Below are positions 1 through 9,093 of a DNA stretch of 64,000 nucleotides, piece after piece (the stretch's first letter is position 1; each line of letters opens with the position of its first letter). Both the position numbers and the translations under genes were made by a program. The DNA is taken from contig JAEZOB010000049.1 of NCBI GenBank assembly GCA_023414355.1, forward strand, positions 1-64,000. Direction: 5' to 3'. Source of the stretch: Bacillota bacterium (GTDB lineage: Bacteria; Bacillota; Clostridia; Lachnospirales; Lachnospiraceae). The notes beneath the pieces are model-generated. The model did no database searches. It saw only the letters and a list, made by a program, of their open reading frames with translations, and was not told the DNA's origin.

Positions 1-127
1 GGGAAAACAGGTAGGCTTATTAAGTGCACCTAAAAACTACTTATGGAACCATAAACATTAAAATAGCTCTAAATCAAGTAGTGGAGCGGAATTCATAGAA
101 TTCCACCCCAACACTTGACAAAGAGCC
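1..127. mobile_element. probable right end of an insertion sequence (ISL3-like terminus)
   Basis: Read on the minus strand from 127, the sequence begins GGCTCTTTGTCAAGTGTTGG. This resembles the terminal inverted repeats of ISL3-family elements, which usually start GGCTCTT or GGNTCTT. Inside it lies a large palindrome: TCAAGT near 75 pairs with ACTTGA near 119, and GGAATTC-ATA-GAATTCC sits at its centre. A plus-strand reading frame of about 19 codons, open from the window edge and stopping at 59-61, could be the C-terminal end of a transposase, but I do not recognise it. The family assignment is inference because only one end is visible. Confidence 0.4.
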
Positions 128-156
128 AAAAAAATGAGCTCCATTGGAAGCTCATT
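128..156 (-). terminator. intrinsic terminator of tRNA-Gln
   Basis: On the minus strand the arms ATGAGCT and AGCTCAT form a hairpin followed by a run of seven T (128-134 on plus). It lies 11 bases past the tRNA end. The putative IS end stops exactly where the T run begins. Confidence 0.75.
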
Positions 157-166
157 CATTTAAGAA

Positions 167-238
167 CTGGGGTACAAGGATTCGAACCTTGAGATGCTGG
201 AGTCAGAGTCCAGTGCCTTACCGTTTGGCGATACCCCA
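167..238 (-). tRNA. tRNA-Gln (anticodon CTG)
   Basis: The minus strand gives a 72-base cloverleaf. The acceptor stem TGGGGTA pairs with TACCCCA, followed by discriminator G. The anticodon stem CTGGA/TCCAG closes the loop CTCTGAC, so the anticodon is CTG and it reads CAG. The T arm is AAGG-TTCGAAT-CCTT. CCA is not encoded. The overall sequence is the typical Gram-positive tRNA-Gln form. A second Gln tRNA with TTG anticodon would be expected elsewhere. Confidence 0.95.
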
Positions 239-278
239 TTATTTTATTTTCAGCGGCTTCTCAGCTGCCACGAATGAT

Positions 279-307
279 ATTATAACCTATACGGTTTCGA
301 TTTTCAA
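279..307 (-). promoter_or_regulatory. sigma-A promoter of tRNA-Gln
   Basis: On the minus strand TTGAAA (302-307) and TATAAT (279-284) are separated by 17 bases, 41 bases before the mature tRNA 5' end. Confidence 0.7.
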
Positions 308-405
308 GTCCTAATTTTTTATTTTTTTCAAAAAATTCAGAACCTTTTTCTTTTATGCTTCTGCCGGACTTTCATCCGGCAAAAGCAAATCTTCCGGGTC
401 AAGGA

Positions 406-1926
406 TTACTTACCATCATTACTCCTAAGGACCTTCTGCCACTGCACAGAAAGCAGGTATAATTTGATCACACCGGTTATGAGTAAGACCATACTCAGAA
501 TAAATACCGGCAGCCCCAATTCCGGTCCAGCATTAAGAAAGTATCTCCAGTTATTATCATAATAAACAGGTACCCCGATCAGCAACAGACCCGGTATCAG
601 GATACTCCCAAGCAGGGACAGGACAATCGCTATACGGCGTTTTGGTGTTCCCAGTTTAGGTCGGAAGCGAATACAGGAATAGATGCTCATCAGACACAGG
701 AGGACTGCAGCTATGGGATTAATGAGCTGCTTTCTATCAAAGGTTCTTTTCACCGAAGGAACTATCCTTCCATGGAGCAAAATGTCTGAAATTCCGTTCC
801 CGATGATTTGAGAGGTCTGTTCCGGTTTTCTGCCTACACCACGTTGATTGACAAGAACAATGATGCCATAGCGGTGAGCCTGTGAGATTAGCATCGCAGA
901 ATTAAAATTTGTTGTTGCACCCATAAATCCATAAAAATAATTATAATTATCATAAGACGGATCTGTAGTTACACACCAGTCAAGGCCATAATAGGGATCA
1001 GAGGAGCCAAAGGGAGCCATAGTATCCTTCGGCTGCGTCAGAATATTATTCCTAATGATGGATTTCCCGCCCGAGTAGCCGTTATTTAGATAATATACAA
1101 GATACTTAGACATATCCGCAGCACTGGATAACTGATATCCGGAAGGGACCTGCCCCATCGGATAGGCAACATTCACGGGCATGTTAAAGCCATACAGCTC
1201 CCGATACCCCTGTGCGAGACCATCTTCCACCGCCTTGGTTTTGGATGCAAAGCTATCGGTCAGCCCCATTGGTTCAAAGATATTTTTTACAACGTAGTCC
1301 TCATAGCTCAAACCGGATACATATTCCACGACCAGTCCCAGAACTGAATAATTTAAATTAGAGTATTCATAGCTTTTCCCCACCGGACGATTCGGCTTTT
1401 CCCTACGACTGATTTCCCTGACTGTCTGTTCCAACGAATACTTTCCATTATAGGAATATGCCAAATTACCGGATACATAGGATAATCCGCTGGTATGCTT
1501 GAGTAAATCTTCAATGGTTATTGTTTTCGCGGAGTTATCTGCTAAAGTAAACCATGGTATGTATTGCTGAATCGAGTCCTTTCCCTGCAGCTTTCCTTCT
1601 CCCGCAAGCTGAGCTATCGCCAGTGCAGTAAAGGTCTTACCAACAGAACCAATGTAGAAGGGAGTCTCAGGCGTTACCGGCTCTTTCTTTCCGTTAGCCA
1701 CACCATATCCTTTGGTATAGATAATTCGGTCCCCATGCACAATACCGAGAGCAAGTCCGGGAATCTTACTCGCTTTCATCTCCTGTAATACATATTCATC
1801 AACCATTTGAAGCTGTTCTTTCGTTGGCTCCTGCTCTGTAGCCACTGTAGCTACAGCAGAATTGCCGATTGCCAGAAAAATCATGACAGCCGCCAAGACA
1901 GCTCTTCCTAATCTATGATGTACCAT
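406..1926 (-). CDS. serine hydrolase, beta-lactamase/class C PBP family, with C-terminal membrane segments
   Basis: 506 aa. An N-terminal signal or anchor helix (about residues 8-28) precedes a Beta-lactamase (PF00144) domain. The active-site motif S94-V-G-K97 and the Y188-S-N190 motif are both visible. Such enzymes are esterases, D-aminopeptidases or PBP4*-like carboxypeptidases outside the membrane; the sequence does not give the substrate. After the catalytic domain come three hydrophobic segments (about 410-430, 438-465 and 478-498), so the protein is held in the membrane at its C-terminus. The ATG has a good site, GGGAGGAAATAG. The next gene (amidohydrolase) ends 19 bases upstream, so the two are probably cotranscribed. 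The family is confident; beta-lactam resistance should not be assumed. Confidence 0.85.
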   Translation of the reverse strand: MVHHRLGRAVLAAVMIFLAIGNSAVATVATEQEPTKEQLQMVDEYVLQEMKASKIPGLALGIVHGDRIIYTKGYGVANGKKEPVTPETPFYIGSVGKTFTALAIAQLAGEGKLQGKDSIQQYIPWFTLADNSAKTITIEDLLKHTSGLSYVSGNLAYSYNGKYSLEQTVREISRREKPNRPVGKSYEYSNLNYSVLGLVVEYVSGLSYEDYVVKNIFEPMGLTDSFASKTKAVEDGLAQGYRELYGFNMPVNVAYPMGQVPSGYQLSSAADMSKYLVYYLNNGYSGGKSIIRNNILTQPKDTMAPFGSSDPYYGLDWCVTTDPSYDNYNYFYGFMGATTNFNSAMLISQAHRYGIIVLVNQRGVGRKPEQTSQIIGNGISDILLHGRIVPSVKRTFDRKQLINPIAAVLLCLMSIYSCIRFRPKLGTPKRRIAIVLSLLGSILIPGLLLIGVPVYYDNNWRYFLNAGPELGLPVFILSMVLLITGVIKLYLLSVQWQKVLRSNDGK

Positions 1927-1945
1927 CTATTTCCTCCCTATGATA

Positions 1946-2746
1946 TTAATCTAGACCCAGCAGTCCAGCTCCATTTCTCCAGAAGATGCATTCTATCTCC
2001 TCCTGCGTGAGTTCCATATCAGATAAACACCTGATACTTTCCTTTTGTCCACTCCAGGGTGAATCCGTCCCAAAGAGGATACGATCCGCTCCATGATTTC
2101 TGATGATACGCTGGAATTGTTCTGTCTGAAGGCTTCCAAAGGCATAGGCAGTATCAAACCAGACATTCTTACCTACGAGATATTCCTCTACCAAATCCCA
2201 TTGATGAAATCCTCCCATATGTGCAAGGATAATTCTGGCATTGATATAATCTATCTGCTCCAGCATATTCGCAGCACGTTTCGGAGGACAATGTATCGGA
2301 TCAGGAAGGCCGATGTCTAGCCCTGCATGGATACTGACAATCAGGTCCAGTTCTGCCGCATACTGAATGATTCGTACCATCCTCGGGTCATCGATGAAGG
2401 TTGCCTGATAATCCGGATGAAGCTTAATTCCCGGCAGGCCAAGTCTTTTGATTTCCTGCAGCTCTTCTTTATAATGTTCGGTGTCAGGATGAATCCCCCC
2501 GAAAGAAATAATGCCTTCTCTTCCTGAAATCTCTTCTGCATATCGATTGATGGACTCAAACTGAGTAGGTTTTGTTGCTACAGGAAGCAATACGGAAATA
2601 TCGATATTACTCTCCTTCATGGAATACTTAAGCTCTTGAAGCGTCCCGTTCGTATAAGCTTTGACATTACCCTCTAATTCCATCTTCTTTATAGTCTTTT
2701 CTGCCATCTGCTCAGGAAACACATGCGTATGAAAATCAATAATCAC
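1946..2746 (-). CDS. amidohydrolase-family metal-dependent hydrolase (PF04909 type)
   Basis: 266 aa TIM-barrel hydrolase. Metal-site motifs are in the expected order: DFHTH at residues 4-8, IHAG in the middle, LAHMGG later, and FGTDSPW near the C-terminus with the conserved Asp. These match the amidohydrolase-2 group (ACMSD-like decarboxylases and hydrolases) better than TatD. The substrate is unknown. The start codon is GTG (2744-2746), chosen because AGGAGGGG lies at proper spacing and the HTH motif directly follows. It is followed closely by the beta-lactamase-family gene, suggesting a two-gene operon. Confidence 0.82.
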   Translation of the reverse strand: MIIDFHTHVFPEQMAEKTIKKMELEGNVKAYTNGTLQELKYSMKESNIDISVLLPVATKPTQFESINRYAEEISGREGIISFGGIHPDTEHYKEELQEIKRLGLPGIKLHPDYQATFIDDPRMVRIIQYAAELDLIVSIHAGLDIGLPDPIHCPPKRAANMLEQIDYINARIILAHMGGFHQWDLVEEYLVGKNVWFDTAYAFGSLQTEQFQRIIRNHGADRILFGTDSPWSGQKESIRCLSDMELTQEEIECIFWRNGAGLLGLD

Positions 2747-2814
2747 CGGAAACCCCTCCTGTTTTATCCACGATTCAATGAAAATACAATCAACTAATCC
2801 ACAGGATTAGCTAA

Positions 2815-2847
2815 ATAGCCGCTCAGCAGAATACTGCGGCGGCTATC
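2815..2847 (-). terminator. hairpin after the CDF transporter gene
   Basis: ATAGCCGC and GCGGCTAT form the stem, with inner GCAG/CTGC. It lies 5 bases beyond the stop codon. The T run is poor, so function as a terminator is only likely. Confidence 0.45.
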
Positions 2848-2851
2848 GTAT

Positions 2852-4030
2852 CTATTCTTCAGCAATAAAGCTGTTCTCCATGGTTATGATGCACTGATAT
2901 CTCGCATCCTGCTGACGGATTTCATCCACGATTTTGGAGAGAAGCTTCTGCTCCTCCTCCTTGTTGTATGAATATGGTATGACAAGGTCAAAAATCAGAT
3001 TAATCTGATGTTCCCCATTCACCATACGGAAATCATGAATGGTTGCCTTCGGCTCCAGTCCGGTGATGATACCCAGCACCATTCCCCTCTTCTCCAGCAC
3101 CTTAGCATCGTTCACCTCAATGGGATCCATATGAATGACCAGAAAAATATCCAATCTCTCCAGAACATCGCGTTCGATTTGATCGATCATCTCATGGGCA
3201 TGCTCGAAGCCCAGATTGTTCGGCACCTCTGCATGGATCGTTGCCATTCGATGGGTTGGGCCGTAATTGTGTATAATCAGGTCATGGGTTCCGCAGATGC
3301 CCTCATAGTTTTGTACCATCTCTGTAATCTTTAAATATACTTCCTTCTCTATCGCCTGACCCAAGAGCGGCTCAATCGTATCCTTTGCGATCTTAAACCC
3401 TGAAAGCATAACGAAGAGTGACACCAGCACACCGATATATCCATCGATGTTGAAGCCGGTTAATCCTGCAATTACGGCTGAAACAATCGTAGAGGAAGTT
3501 ACCACGACATCATTTCTGGAGTCTGCGGAGGTTGCCAGCATGACCGTCGATTTGATCCTTCTTCCAAGCTTTCGATTAAATAATGACATCCATACCTTCA
3601 TCAATACAGATACGACTAGAATCCCGACTAAAATCGGATTGAAGGATAGCTCCTCAGGATGCAAAACCTTCTGAAAGGAGGTCTGCAACAAATTGAAGCC
3701 AACTGCAAGGATTAATCCGGCAACAGCAAGCGCTGACAGGTATTCGAATCTTCCATGTCCGAAGGGATGCTCCTTATCCGCCGGCCTTCCCGCCAGCTTG
3801 ACTCCAACAAAACTGATAATGGAGGATGCTGCATCTGATAAGTTATTAACCGCGTCTGCCATAACTGATATACTATTGATGATAATTCCGATCATCAGCT
3901 TTGTGGCAAACAGAATCACATTACAGGCGATCCCTACCAGGCTCGATAGAATGCCATAGGAAGTCCTCACCTTTGCGTTCTCTATATTTTTATAGTCCTT
4001 TACAAATAACCGTACCAGTAAATCAGTCAA
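2852..4030 (-). CDS. cation diffusion facilitator (CDF) transporter, Mn-type metal site
   Basis: 392 aa. The N-terminal transmembrane domain has about six helices (residues 25-220), followed by a cytoplasmic CDF dimerisation domain and an extra C-terminal region of about 90 aa. Aligned by eye with E. coli YiiP, the transport-site quartet is N62 and D66 in helix 2 (VNNLSD) and D170 and D174 in helix 5 (DSRND). N-D-D-D is the signature described for manganese CDF exporters such as MntE, whereas zinc exporters have a His. I therefore infer Mn2+ (perhaps Fe2+) export driven by proton exchange. The start codon is TTG, preceded by AAAGGGG at 8 bases. The gene has its own promoter and stands alone. 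Confidence 0.9.
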   Translation of the reverse strand: MTDLLVRLFVKDYKNIENAKVRTSYGILSSLVGIACNVILFATKLMIGIIINSISVMADAVNNLSDAASSIISFVGVKLAGRPADKEHPFGHGRFEYLSALAVAGLILAVGFNLLQTSFQKVLHPEELSFNPILVGILVVSVLMKVWMSLFNRKLGRRIKSTVMLATSADSRNDVVVTSSTIVSAVIAGLTGFNIDGYIGVLVSLFVMLSGFKIAKDTIEPLLGQAIEKEVYLKITEMVQNYEGICGTHDLIIHNYGPTHRMATIHAEVPNNLGFEHAHEMIDQIERDVLERLDIFLVIHMDPIEVNDAKVLEKRGMVLGIITGLEPKATIHDFRMVNGEHQINLIFDLVIPYSYNKEEEQKLLSKIVDEIRQQDARYQCIITMENSFIAEE

Positions 4031-4181
4031 TATGAAAACCCCTTTTCCATTAATATTAACTCACGTTGTGTATCCGGTCGGAGCCGTCTTCTCTGATAGA
4101 AGAAGCTCTTTTGTGTGATAAAAATAACCCCGCATCTGTCCCATGGCAATACTTAGCAATGGAAAATGCAGGAATACGATT

Positions 4182-4209
4182 ATTGTATCATATGTGAAAT
4201 AAATGTCAA
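4182..4209 (-). promoter_or_regulatory. promoter of the CDF gene with a leader of about 145 nt
   Basis: On the minus strand TTGACA (4204-4209) and TACAAT (4182-4187) are separated by 16 bases. The leader to the TTG start is about 145 nt and contains a hairpin (GAGC...GCTC near 4090-4115). I could not match it to the Mn (yybP-ykoY) or NiCo riboswitch. The rest of the 4031-4336 gap shows nothing else. Confidence 0.6.
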
Positions 4210-4336
4210 GTTTATATCAAGGCAACTTCCTGACTTATCAAAAGTAGTACTTTGTCTATTCTTACTCTTGTGTGATAGCCCTTTATCATGCATAATATGA
4301 CTATAAGATCATCGCGTAGCAGAAGGGAGAGGCCTT

Positions 4337-6178
4337 ATGAAGAGCTTCAACAGACACAAAAAAAATGTTCGCTTTCATACCCGAACCCTGTTTCTGGTAA
4401 ATATAATGTATCTGCTATTATTCTTTGCCTTTCTCCTTCCCTTTGCAGGTCATTCACTTGAGCTGATTATGGAACTCTCCGGGGTCAGTTACATCACTGA
4501 GGAGAATATCCTATCCTTATTTACCAAGCCTTATTCTATTCCTGTATTCCTGTTTTTGGGCTTTCTCCTTCTTCTGTATTGGATGGCTAAGCTTTCCTCC
4601 CTGATTCGCTACTGTAAGCTGGAAGGAATGCCGGATTACCCCTCGTTGAAGGATATTTTACATTTTGGAATTAATCGGCCGTTTCAGGTTATGAATGCTA
4701 AGCAGTTCAGACTCTTGCTTTTTACAATACCATACTATATTTTTTCTAACCTTCCCATACTAATCGGCATCATTCTTTATTCTGATATTGAGGTAGTAAA
4801 GGGTACTCAGGAGGCTCTGATCAAGGTTCTGATGATTATATTCCTACTTGGAACGAGTCTGCTGTCATTAAGAGGAGTATTTGCGTATCAATATTGTCTC
4901 CAGGAGGATATTGAATTCAAGCAAGCTCTGAACTATTCCAAACAACTTCTGACAGGCAGAATCAAACGAACTCTCCTTACATATCTGATCTATACGCTAT
5001 TCCTTACCTTTGGCTTCATTCTGTCTTATTACGTACTATTACTGCTGACTTCCCTCGGCTGCTACCTATTCACTGCGAAGAACCTAGCTGTCACTGTCTT
5101 TCTGTCCGTCTATCCGCAGATCAGAATGTACATCACTCTATTATATGGAATGTGTGCATTTGTATTTAATATCAACCTCACTACCTCACTGTTTTTAACC
5201 TATCAAGGCGAAGTCGTACGTACTCAGTTTCCTTGTGATCCGGGTTTTGTCTATGATTTTGATTATAGAAGCCGTACTCATAAGTTCAGTATCAATGCAA
5301 TTTTAGTCTGTCTCGCCTTACTTGGAATACTGAATCTCTACCGGGGCTTGTATCATGACTCTTATTATTTTAATGAAGCTTTTACCGGGATTCAGATCTC
5401 CTCTCATCGTGGAAATTCTTATGTAGCACCTGAAAATACATTACCGGCTTTGGAAAGTGCCATTGCTGCAAATTCTGATTATGCCGAGATTGATATCCGC
5501 CAGACAAAAGACGGTACGCTTGTCCTGATGCATGACAGGAACCTTAAGCGTACCGCAGGGGTGAATGATTTTATCTGGGATTTGTCTGACATGGAGATTA
5601 ACGCCTTGGATGTAGGCACCTGGTTTTCTCTGGAGTATCAAAATACAAGGGTCCCCACTCTGGAGGAAACCCTCATTTACTGTAAGGACAGGATTAAACT
5701 GAATATCGAGATTAAGACAAGTCCCACCGACATTGACACAGAGGAAAAATTAGTAGAACTCATAAAAAAATATGAATATGAATATCAGTGCGTCGTCTCC
5801 TCGACAAATTATCTTACGTTAAAGAAAATCAAGCTTCTGGACAAGGACATTCGTACCGGTTATATCCTATCAGCCGTGTACGGCAATTTTTATGATAAAG
5901 CCTACATCGATTTCTTCAGTATCAGATCCAATTTTATCAATCTGAAAGTTGTTAACAGTATTCATGAAGCAGGAAAAGAAATTCATGCCTGGACTGTAAA
6001 TACTTCTGGAGAGCTTGAACGGATGAAGTCCCTTGGTGTAGATTGTATCATTACGGATCAGCCTTCTCTCGCAAGAGAAGTCCTTTTCCGGGATGATACC
6101 AACGGCAGCTTCATCCAGCTAATCTATCGTATGTTGGGTAACCGGTCCTTATATCGCTTCACTCAGTTGCTGGGCTGA
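4337..6178 (+). CDS. membrane-anchored glycerophosphodiester phosphodiesterase
   Basis: 613 aa. The N-terminal half (residues 1-345) carries several hydrophobic helices, the GPDPase membrane domain type (PF10110). The C-terminal half is a GDPD domain (PF03009). It begins at H357-R358-G, followed by ENT, then EID and MHD motifs, the metal and catalytic residues of the family, and ends with WTVN and ITDQP. It should cleave glycerophosphodiesters, or polyglycerolphosphate released from lipoteichoic acid, outside the membrane. An AGAAGGGAGAGG site precedes the ATG. The gene converges on the alcohol dehydrogenase gene 11 bases away. A functional link with the LTA synthase-like gene of this window is inference. 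Confidence 0.92.
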   Translation: MKSFNRHKKNVRFHTRTLFLVNIMYLLLFFAFLLPFAGHSLELIMELSGVSYITEENILSLFTKPYSIPVFLFLGFLLLLYWMAKLSSLIRYCKLEGMPDYPSLKDILHFGINRPFQVMNAKQFRLLLFTIPYYIFSNLPILIGIILYSDIEVVKGTQEALIKVLMIIFLLGTSLLSLRGVFAYQYCLQEDIEFKQALNYSKQLLTGRIKRTLLTYLIYTLFLTFGFILSYYVLLLLTSLGCYLFTAKNLAVTVFLSVYPQIRMYITLLYGMCAFVFNINLTTSLFLTYQGEVVRTQFPCDPGFVYDFDYRSRTHKFSINAILVCLALLGILNLYRGLYHDSYYFNEAFTGIQISSHRGNSYVAPENTLPALESAIAANSDYAEIDIRQTKDGTLVLMHDRNLKRTAGVNDFIWDLSDMEINALDVGTWFSLEYQNTRVPTLEETLIYCKDRIKLNIEIKTSPTDIDTEEKLVELIKKYEYEYQCVVSSTNYLTLKKIKLLDKDIRTGYILSAVYGNFYDKAYIDFFSIRSNFINLKVVNSIHEAGKEIHAWTVNTSGELERMKSLGVDCIITDQPSLAREVLFRDDTNGSFIQLIYRMLGNRSLYRFTQLLG

Positions 6179-6189
6179 TTGCGCCTGAT

Positions 6190-7359
6190 CTATAGCGCCA
6201 AGCGATAGATATTCTCCACATCCTTGCTGCTCAGTTTCACAAAGCCACCGATGGTATACTGCTCACCTAGGCCAAGAGTATTAACCATGTAAGGGATATC
6301 CTCTTCCTTTGCTCCAAGCTCTTTAAAGCTAATCGGCATTCCGATGGAGCTTAAGAATTTCTTCAGGCGTCCGATTCCTTCCAGCGCTGTTGCTTCCGGA
6401 TTTGCGAAATTCATATTGCAGCCCCACAACCTCACCGCAATCTGTGCAAAGCGCATCACATCCTGTTGATAGACATAGGTCATCCAGGCAGGAAAGATAA
6501 CCGCAAGTCCCGCACCATGAGCAACATCATATAAAGCGGACAGTTCATGTTCAATCTGATGACTTGCCCAATCCTGCTCACGGCCTACACCCACCAGATT
6601 ATTATGAGCCACCATACCAGCCCACATGATATTGGCTCTTGCTTCATAATGATTCGGGTCCGCGATCACTCTGGGAACCTCTTTGATCATGGTAAGTAGT
6701 ACCGCCTCACAAAGTCGGTCTGTAATCTCAACTTCCTTCGTATTCGTGAAATAGCGTTCAAAGACATGTGCCATGATATCCGTAGCACCTGCTGCTGTCT
6801 GGAACGCAGGCAGGGTCTGTGTCAGCTCCGGATTTAGGATTGAAAATACCGGTCTGAGATGCTCACTTCCGGCACCTCTCTTCAACATTCCTTCTTCCTT
6901 GGTAATGACACTATCTCCCGAGCCCTCACTTCCTGCTGCTGCAATCGTAAGAACCGTAGCTACCTTTAGTGCAGCTTCAATCGGTTTCCCTTCATAGAAC
7001 TCCCAAAAATCTCCTTCATAAACCGCTCCTGCGGCGATTGCTTTTGCAGAGTCGATGGCACTTCCTCCGCCTACCGCAAGGATGAAGTCCACGCCTTCTC
7101 TGCGGCATAGCTCAATGCCCTGATATACCAGTCCGCTTCTGGGATTGGGTTGTACCCCTCCAAGCTCTACATACTTTATATTTTCCTGTTCCAATGAGGT
7201 CTTTACTCTATCCAGCAGTCCGGAACGAACCACGGAGCCACCGCCATAGTGGATCAAGACTTTCTTTCCGCCAAAGCGTTTCACATAATGACCTGCTTCC
7301 TGCTCGGTATCCTTGCCAAAAACAAAATAAGTAGGGCTATAGAACGTAAAGTTATTCAT
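6190..7359 (-). CDS. iron-containing alcohol dehydrogenase (butanol dehydrogenase type)
   Basis: 389 aa, the usual length for NAD(P)H-dependent BdhA/YqhD enzymes. The N-terminal Rossmann-like part has GGGSV and, later, GGGSAIDSAKAIA. The C-terminal iron-binding domain has ATDIMAHVFERYF (metal Asp and His) and the paired histidines of ASHQIEHELSALYDVAHGAG. It reduces aldehydes to alcohols, a fermentative NAD(P)H sink. The RBS AAAGGAG precedes the ATG. The gene is monocistronic and divergent from the DUF4097 gene. No Rex-like operator was seen in the upstream 300 bases. Confidence 0.93.
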   Translation of the reverse strand: MNNFTFYSPTYFVFGKDTEQEAGHYVKRFGGKKVLIHYGGGSVVRSGLLDRVKTSLEQENIKYVELGGVQPNPRSGLVYQGIELCRREGVDFILAVGGGSAIDSAKAIAAGAVYEGDFWEFYEGKPIEAALKVATVLTIAAAGSEGSGDSVITKEEGMLKRGAGSEHLRPVFSILNPELTQTLPAFQTAAGATDIMAHVFERYFTNTKEVEITDRLCEAVLLTMIKEVPRVIADPNHYEARANIMWAGMVAHNNLVGVGREQDWASHQIEHELSALYDVAHGAGLAVIFPAWMTYVYQQDVMRFAQIAVRLWGCNMNFANPEATALEGIGRLKKFLSSIGMPISFKELGAKEEDIPYMVNTLGLGEQYTIGGFVKLSSKDVENIYRLAL

Positions 7360-7586
7360 AAGATTATTCTCCTTTCTTGAGACAAGTTTTTTCCATTATC
7401 TACTAAGCTTACCAAATGATATCAGCATTAGTCTGATTCAAGCTTATCCTAATTTCGCGTTTTCGTAAAGCCCGTGCTTCAGTTTTAGTATGTATCAGAT
7501 GATTTGTTCTATACGAAACAGGAATACTAATCTTTTTGTCATGATTAGAACCAGGTTAAAACTTTATTATAGCATTGCGGCTACCA

Positions 7587-7615
7587 TTGACAGCAGGATC
7601 GGCAAAGATTATAGT
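7587..7615 (+). promoter_or_regulatory. promoter of the DUF4097-ybjQ pair
   Basis: TTGACA (7587-7592) and TATAGT (7610-7615) with 17 bases between them. The start is expected about 35 bases before the GGAGGAG site. The rest of 7360-7586 shows no gene. Confidence 0.6.
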
Positions 7616-7656
7616 ATGGTAGAGAATGTAAATAGCGTATTTAGGAGGAGAAACAG

Positions 7657-8685
7657 ATGAAACAATTATTAAGGCATAGAATTGCTCCGGCCATCCTGCT
7701 TCTGATAGCCTGTAGCTTTCTATACGGTTGCGGATTTTCCTATGTCTTTCACTCTGCCAACCAGCTTGAGCGGGCAGATGCCAAGGAATTTAACGTAGAT
7801 AAGACAGAGATACCATCGATTACACAGGTAGAAATCCATACCCGTATAGCAGATGTGGAATTTATTCAGGCAGACAACTTTGCCGTAGAGATTAATTATC
7901 TCTATTGGGATAGGGAGCCGGATTACAAGCTGAAGGATGGGACACTCTATTTTGACGACAGTGATTCCTTCCCGGAATCTTATTCCATCAACTTCAACCT
8001 GCATAACACAATTAAGGTCTATCTGCCGAAGGACAGCGACATGGAGTATGTATCCATAGAAGATTCATCAGGGGATGTGGATATTACAGGCTTTGTCACG
8101 AAGGATCTGACGGTAAAGGTCTCTTACGGTAACATGTCTCTTAAGGAGGCAAGTGCCTCCACTGCGGATATCATCTTATCTTCCGGAAAGAGTAATATGA
8201 CCGACTTTAGTGTGGGAACACTGGATTTTGTCAATTCCTACGGTGATGCGAAATTCAAGAACATCAACACCAATGAGTCCGGTCCTTTGGGAGAGGAAGC
8301 CGGCGTGGAATGCAATATCAGTATGTCCAGCGGAAGCGTAGATATTGACGGTATGTATTCTGCTGATGTCGATATCCGTAACTCCTATGGTGATGTTACC
8401 TGTGATAATTTCCGGGCAGACACTGTCCAGTTTGGCTTAAGCAGCGGTGATTTGCTGATGAAGCATGGCATAATTAATAAAGCTGAGGTAGAAAACAGCT
8501 ATGGAGATGCAACACTTAGCCTTTCGGGTCCTGCTTCCGATTATGCTCTGGATTTAGATACCTCTTACGGCAAATTGAAGGTAGACGGTAACAGCTACGA
8601 AGAACATGTAAAGCTCAATCAAAATGGTTCCAAAAGTATCAAAGCTAATTTAAGCAGCGGTGATGTAACTATAGATTTTAAATAA
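7657..8685 (+). CDS. DUF4097-family beta-strand repeat lipoprotein
   Basis: 342 aa. Signal peptide with a lipobox ending in LYGC (Cys about residue 25), so it is probably anchored outside the membrane as a lipoprotein. The rest consists of short beta-strand repeats with recurring SSGDV, SYGN and SYGDA/V turns, typical of the DUF4097 (adhesin-like) fold. Family members occur with PspC/LiaF envelope-stress genes, but their function is unknown. The RBS AGGAGGAG precedes the ATG. The YbjQ gene follows after 36 bases, so the two likely form an operon. A second DUF4097 protein lies at 12918-13799 beside a LiaF-like gene. Confidence 0.85.
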   Translation: MKQLLRHRIAPAILLLIACSFLYGCGFSYVFHSANQLERADAKEFNVDKTEIPSITQVEIHTRIADVEFIQADNFAVEINYLYWDREPDYKLKDGTLYFDDSDSFPESYSINFNLHNTIKVYLPKDSDMEYVSIEDSSGDVDITGFVTKDLTVKVSYGNMSLKEASASTADIILSSGKSNMTDFSVGTLDFVNSYGDAKFKNINTNESGPLGEEAGVECNISMSSGSVDIDGMYSADVDIRNSYGDVTCDNFRADTVQFGLSSGDLLMKHGIINKAEVENSYGDATLSLSGPASDYALDLDTSYGKLKVDGNSYEEHVKLNQNGSKSIKANLSSGDVTIDFK

Positions 8686-8721
8686 TGGTTAACAATAATA
8701 GCACATAAGGAGGAAATTAAT

Positions 8722-9042
8722 ATGATTATCACTACAACACCTTCTGTAGAAGGAAAACAGGTAACAGATTATCTTGGCATCGTGTTCGGAGAGGTTATCT
8801 CCGGTGTAGATTTTGTAAAGGATTTTGCTGCCGGCTTATCGAACTTCTTCGGCGGCCGTTCCGGGACCTATGAAGAGGAACTAATCCGAGCAAGAGAACA
8901 AGCTATGCAGGAAATGTCTCAACGTGCTTATCAGATGGGTGCAGATGCTGTTCTTGGTGTAGATGTGGATTATGAGGTTCTTGGTACCAACAACGGAATG
9001 CTTATGGTTACCGCATCCGGAACCGCAGTGAAGCTGAGATAA
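8722..9042 (+). CDS. YbjQ family (UPF0145, heavy-metal-binding domain) protein
   Basis: 106 aa, matching the whole length of the YbjQ/DUF74 family. It has the typical start ITTTPSVEGKQV, a central ARE..AMQEM.QRA helix, and the AVLGVDVDYE strand before a C-terminal GTAVKL. The fold is a pentameric dodecin-like barrel. The metal-binding name comes from old annotation and the role is unknown. An AGGAGGAAATTA site precedes the ATG. It is followed by a strong hairpin terminator. Confidence 0.92.
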   Translation: MIITTTPSVEGKQVTDYLGIVFGEVISGVDFVKDFAAGLSNFFGGRSGTYEEELIRAREQAMQEMSQRAYQMGADAVLGVDVDYEVLGTNNGMLMVTASGTAVKLR

Positions 9043-9093
9043 GCGATAGGGATCTGTTTCAGGCTCGATTTTAGGGTTTCGTAATTATTTTGG

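Noticed and set aside
406..1926. Annotation as an antibiotic beta-lactamase.
   Set aside because: The fold is shared by esterases and peptidases, and the C-terminal membrane segments make a secreted resistance enzyme unlikely.
4031..4180. Possible Mn or NiCo riboswitch in the CDF leader.
   Set aside because: The conserved cores of those classes could not be found; only one hairpin is visible.
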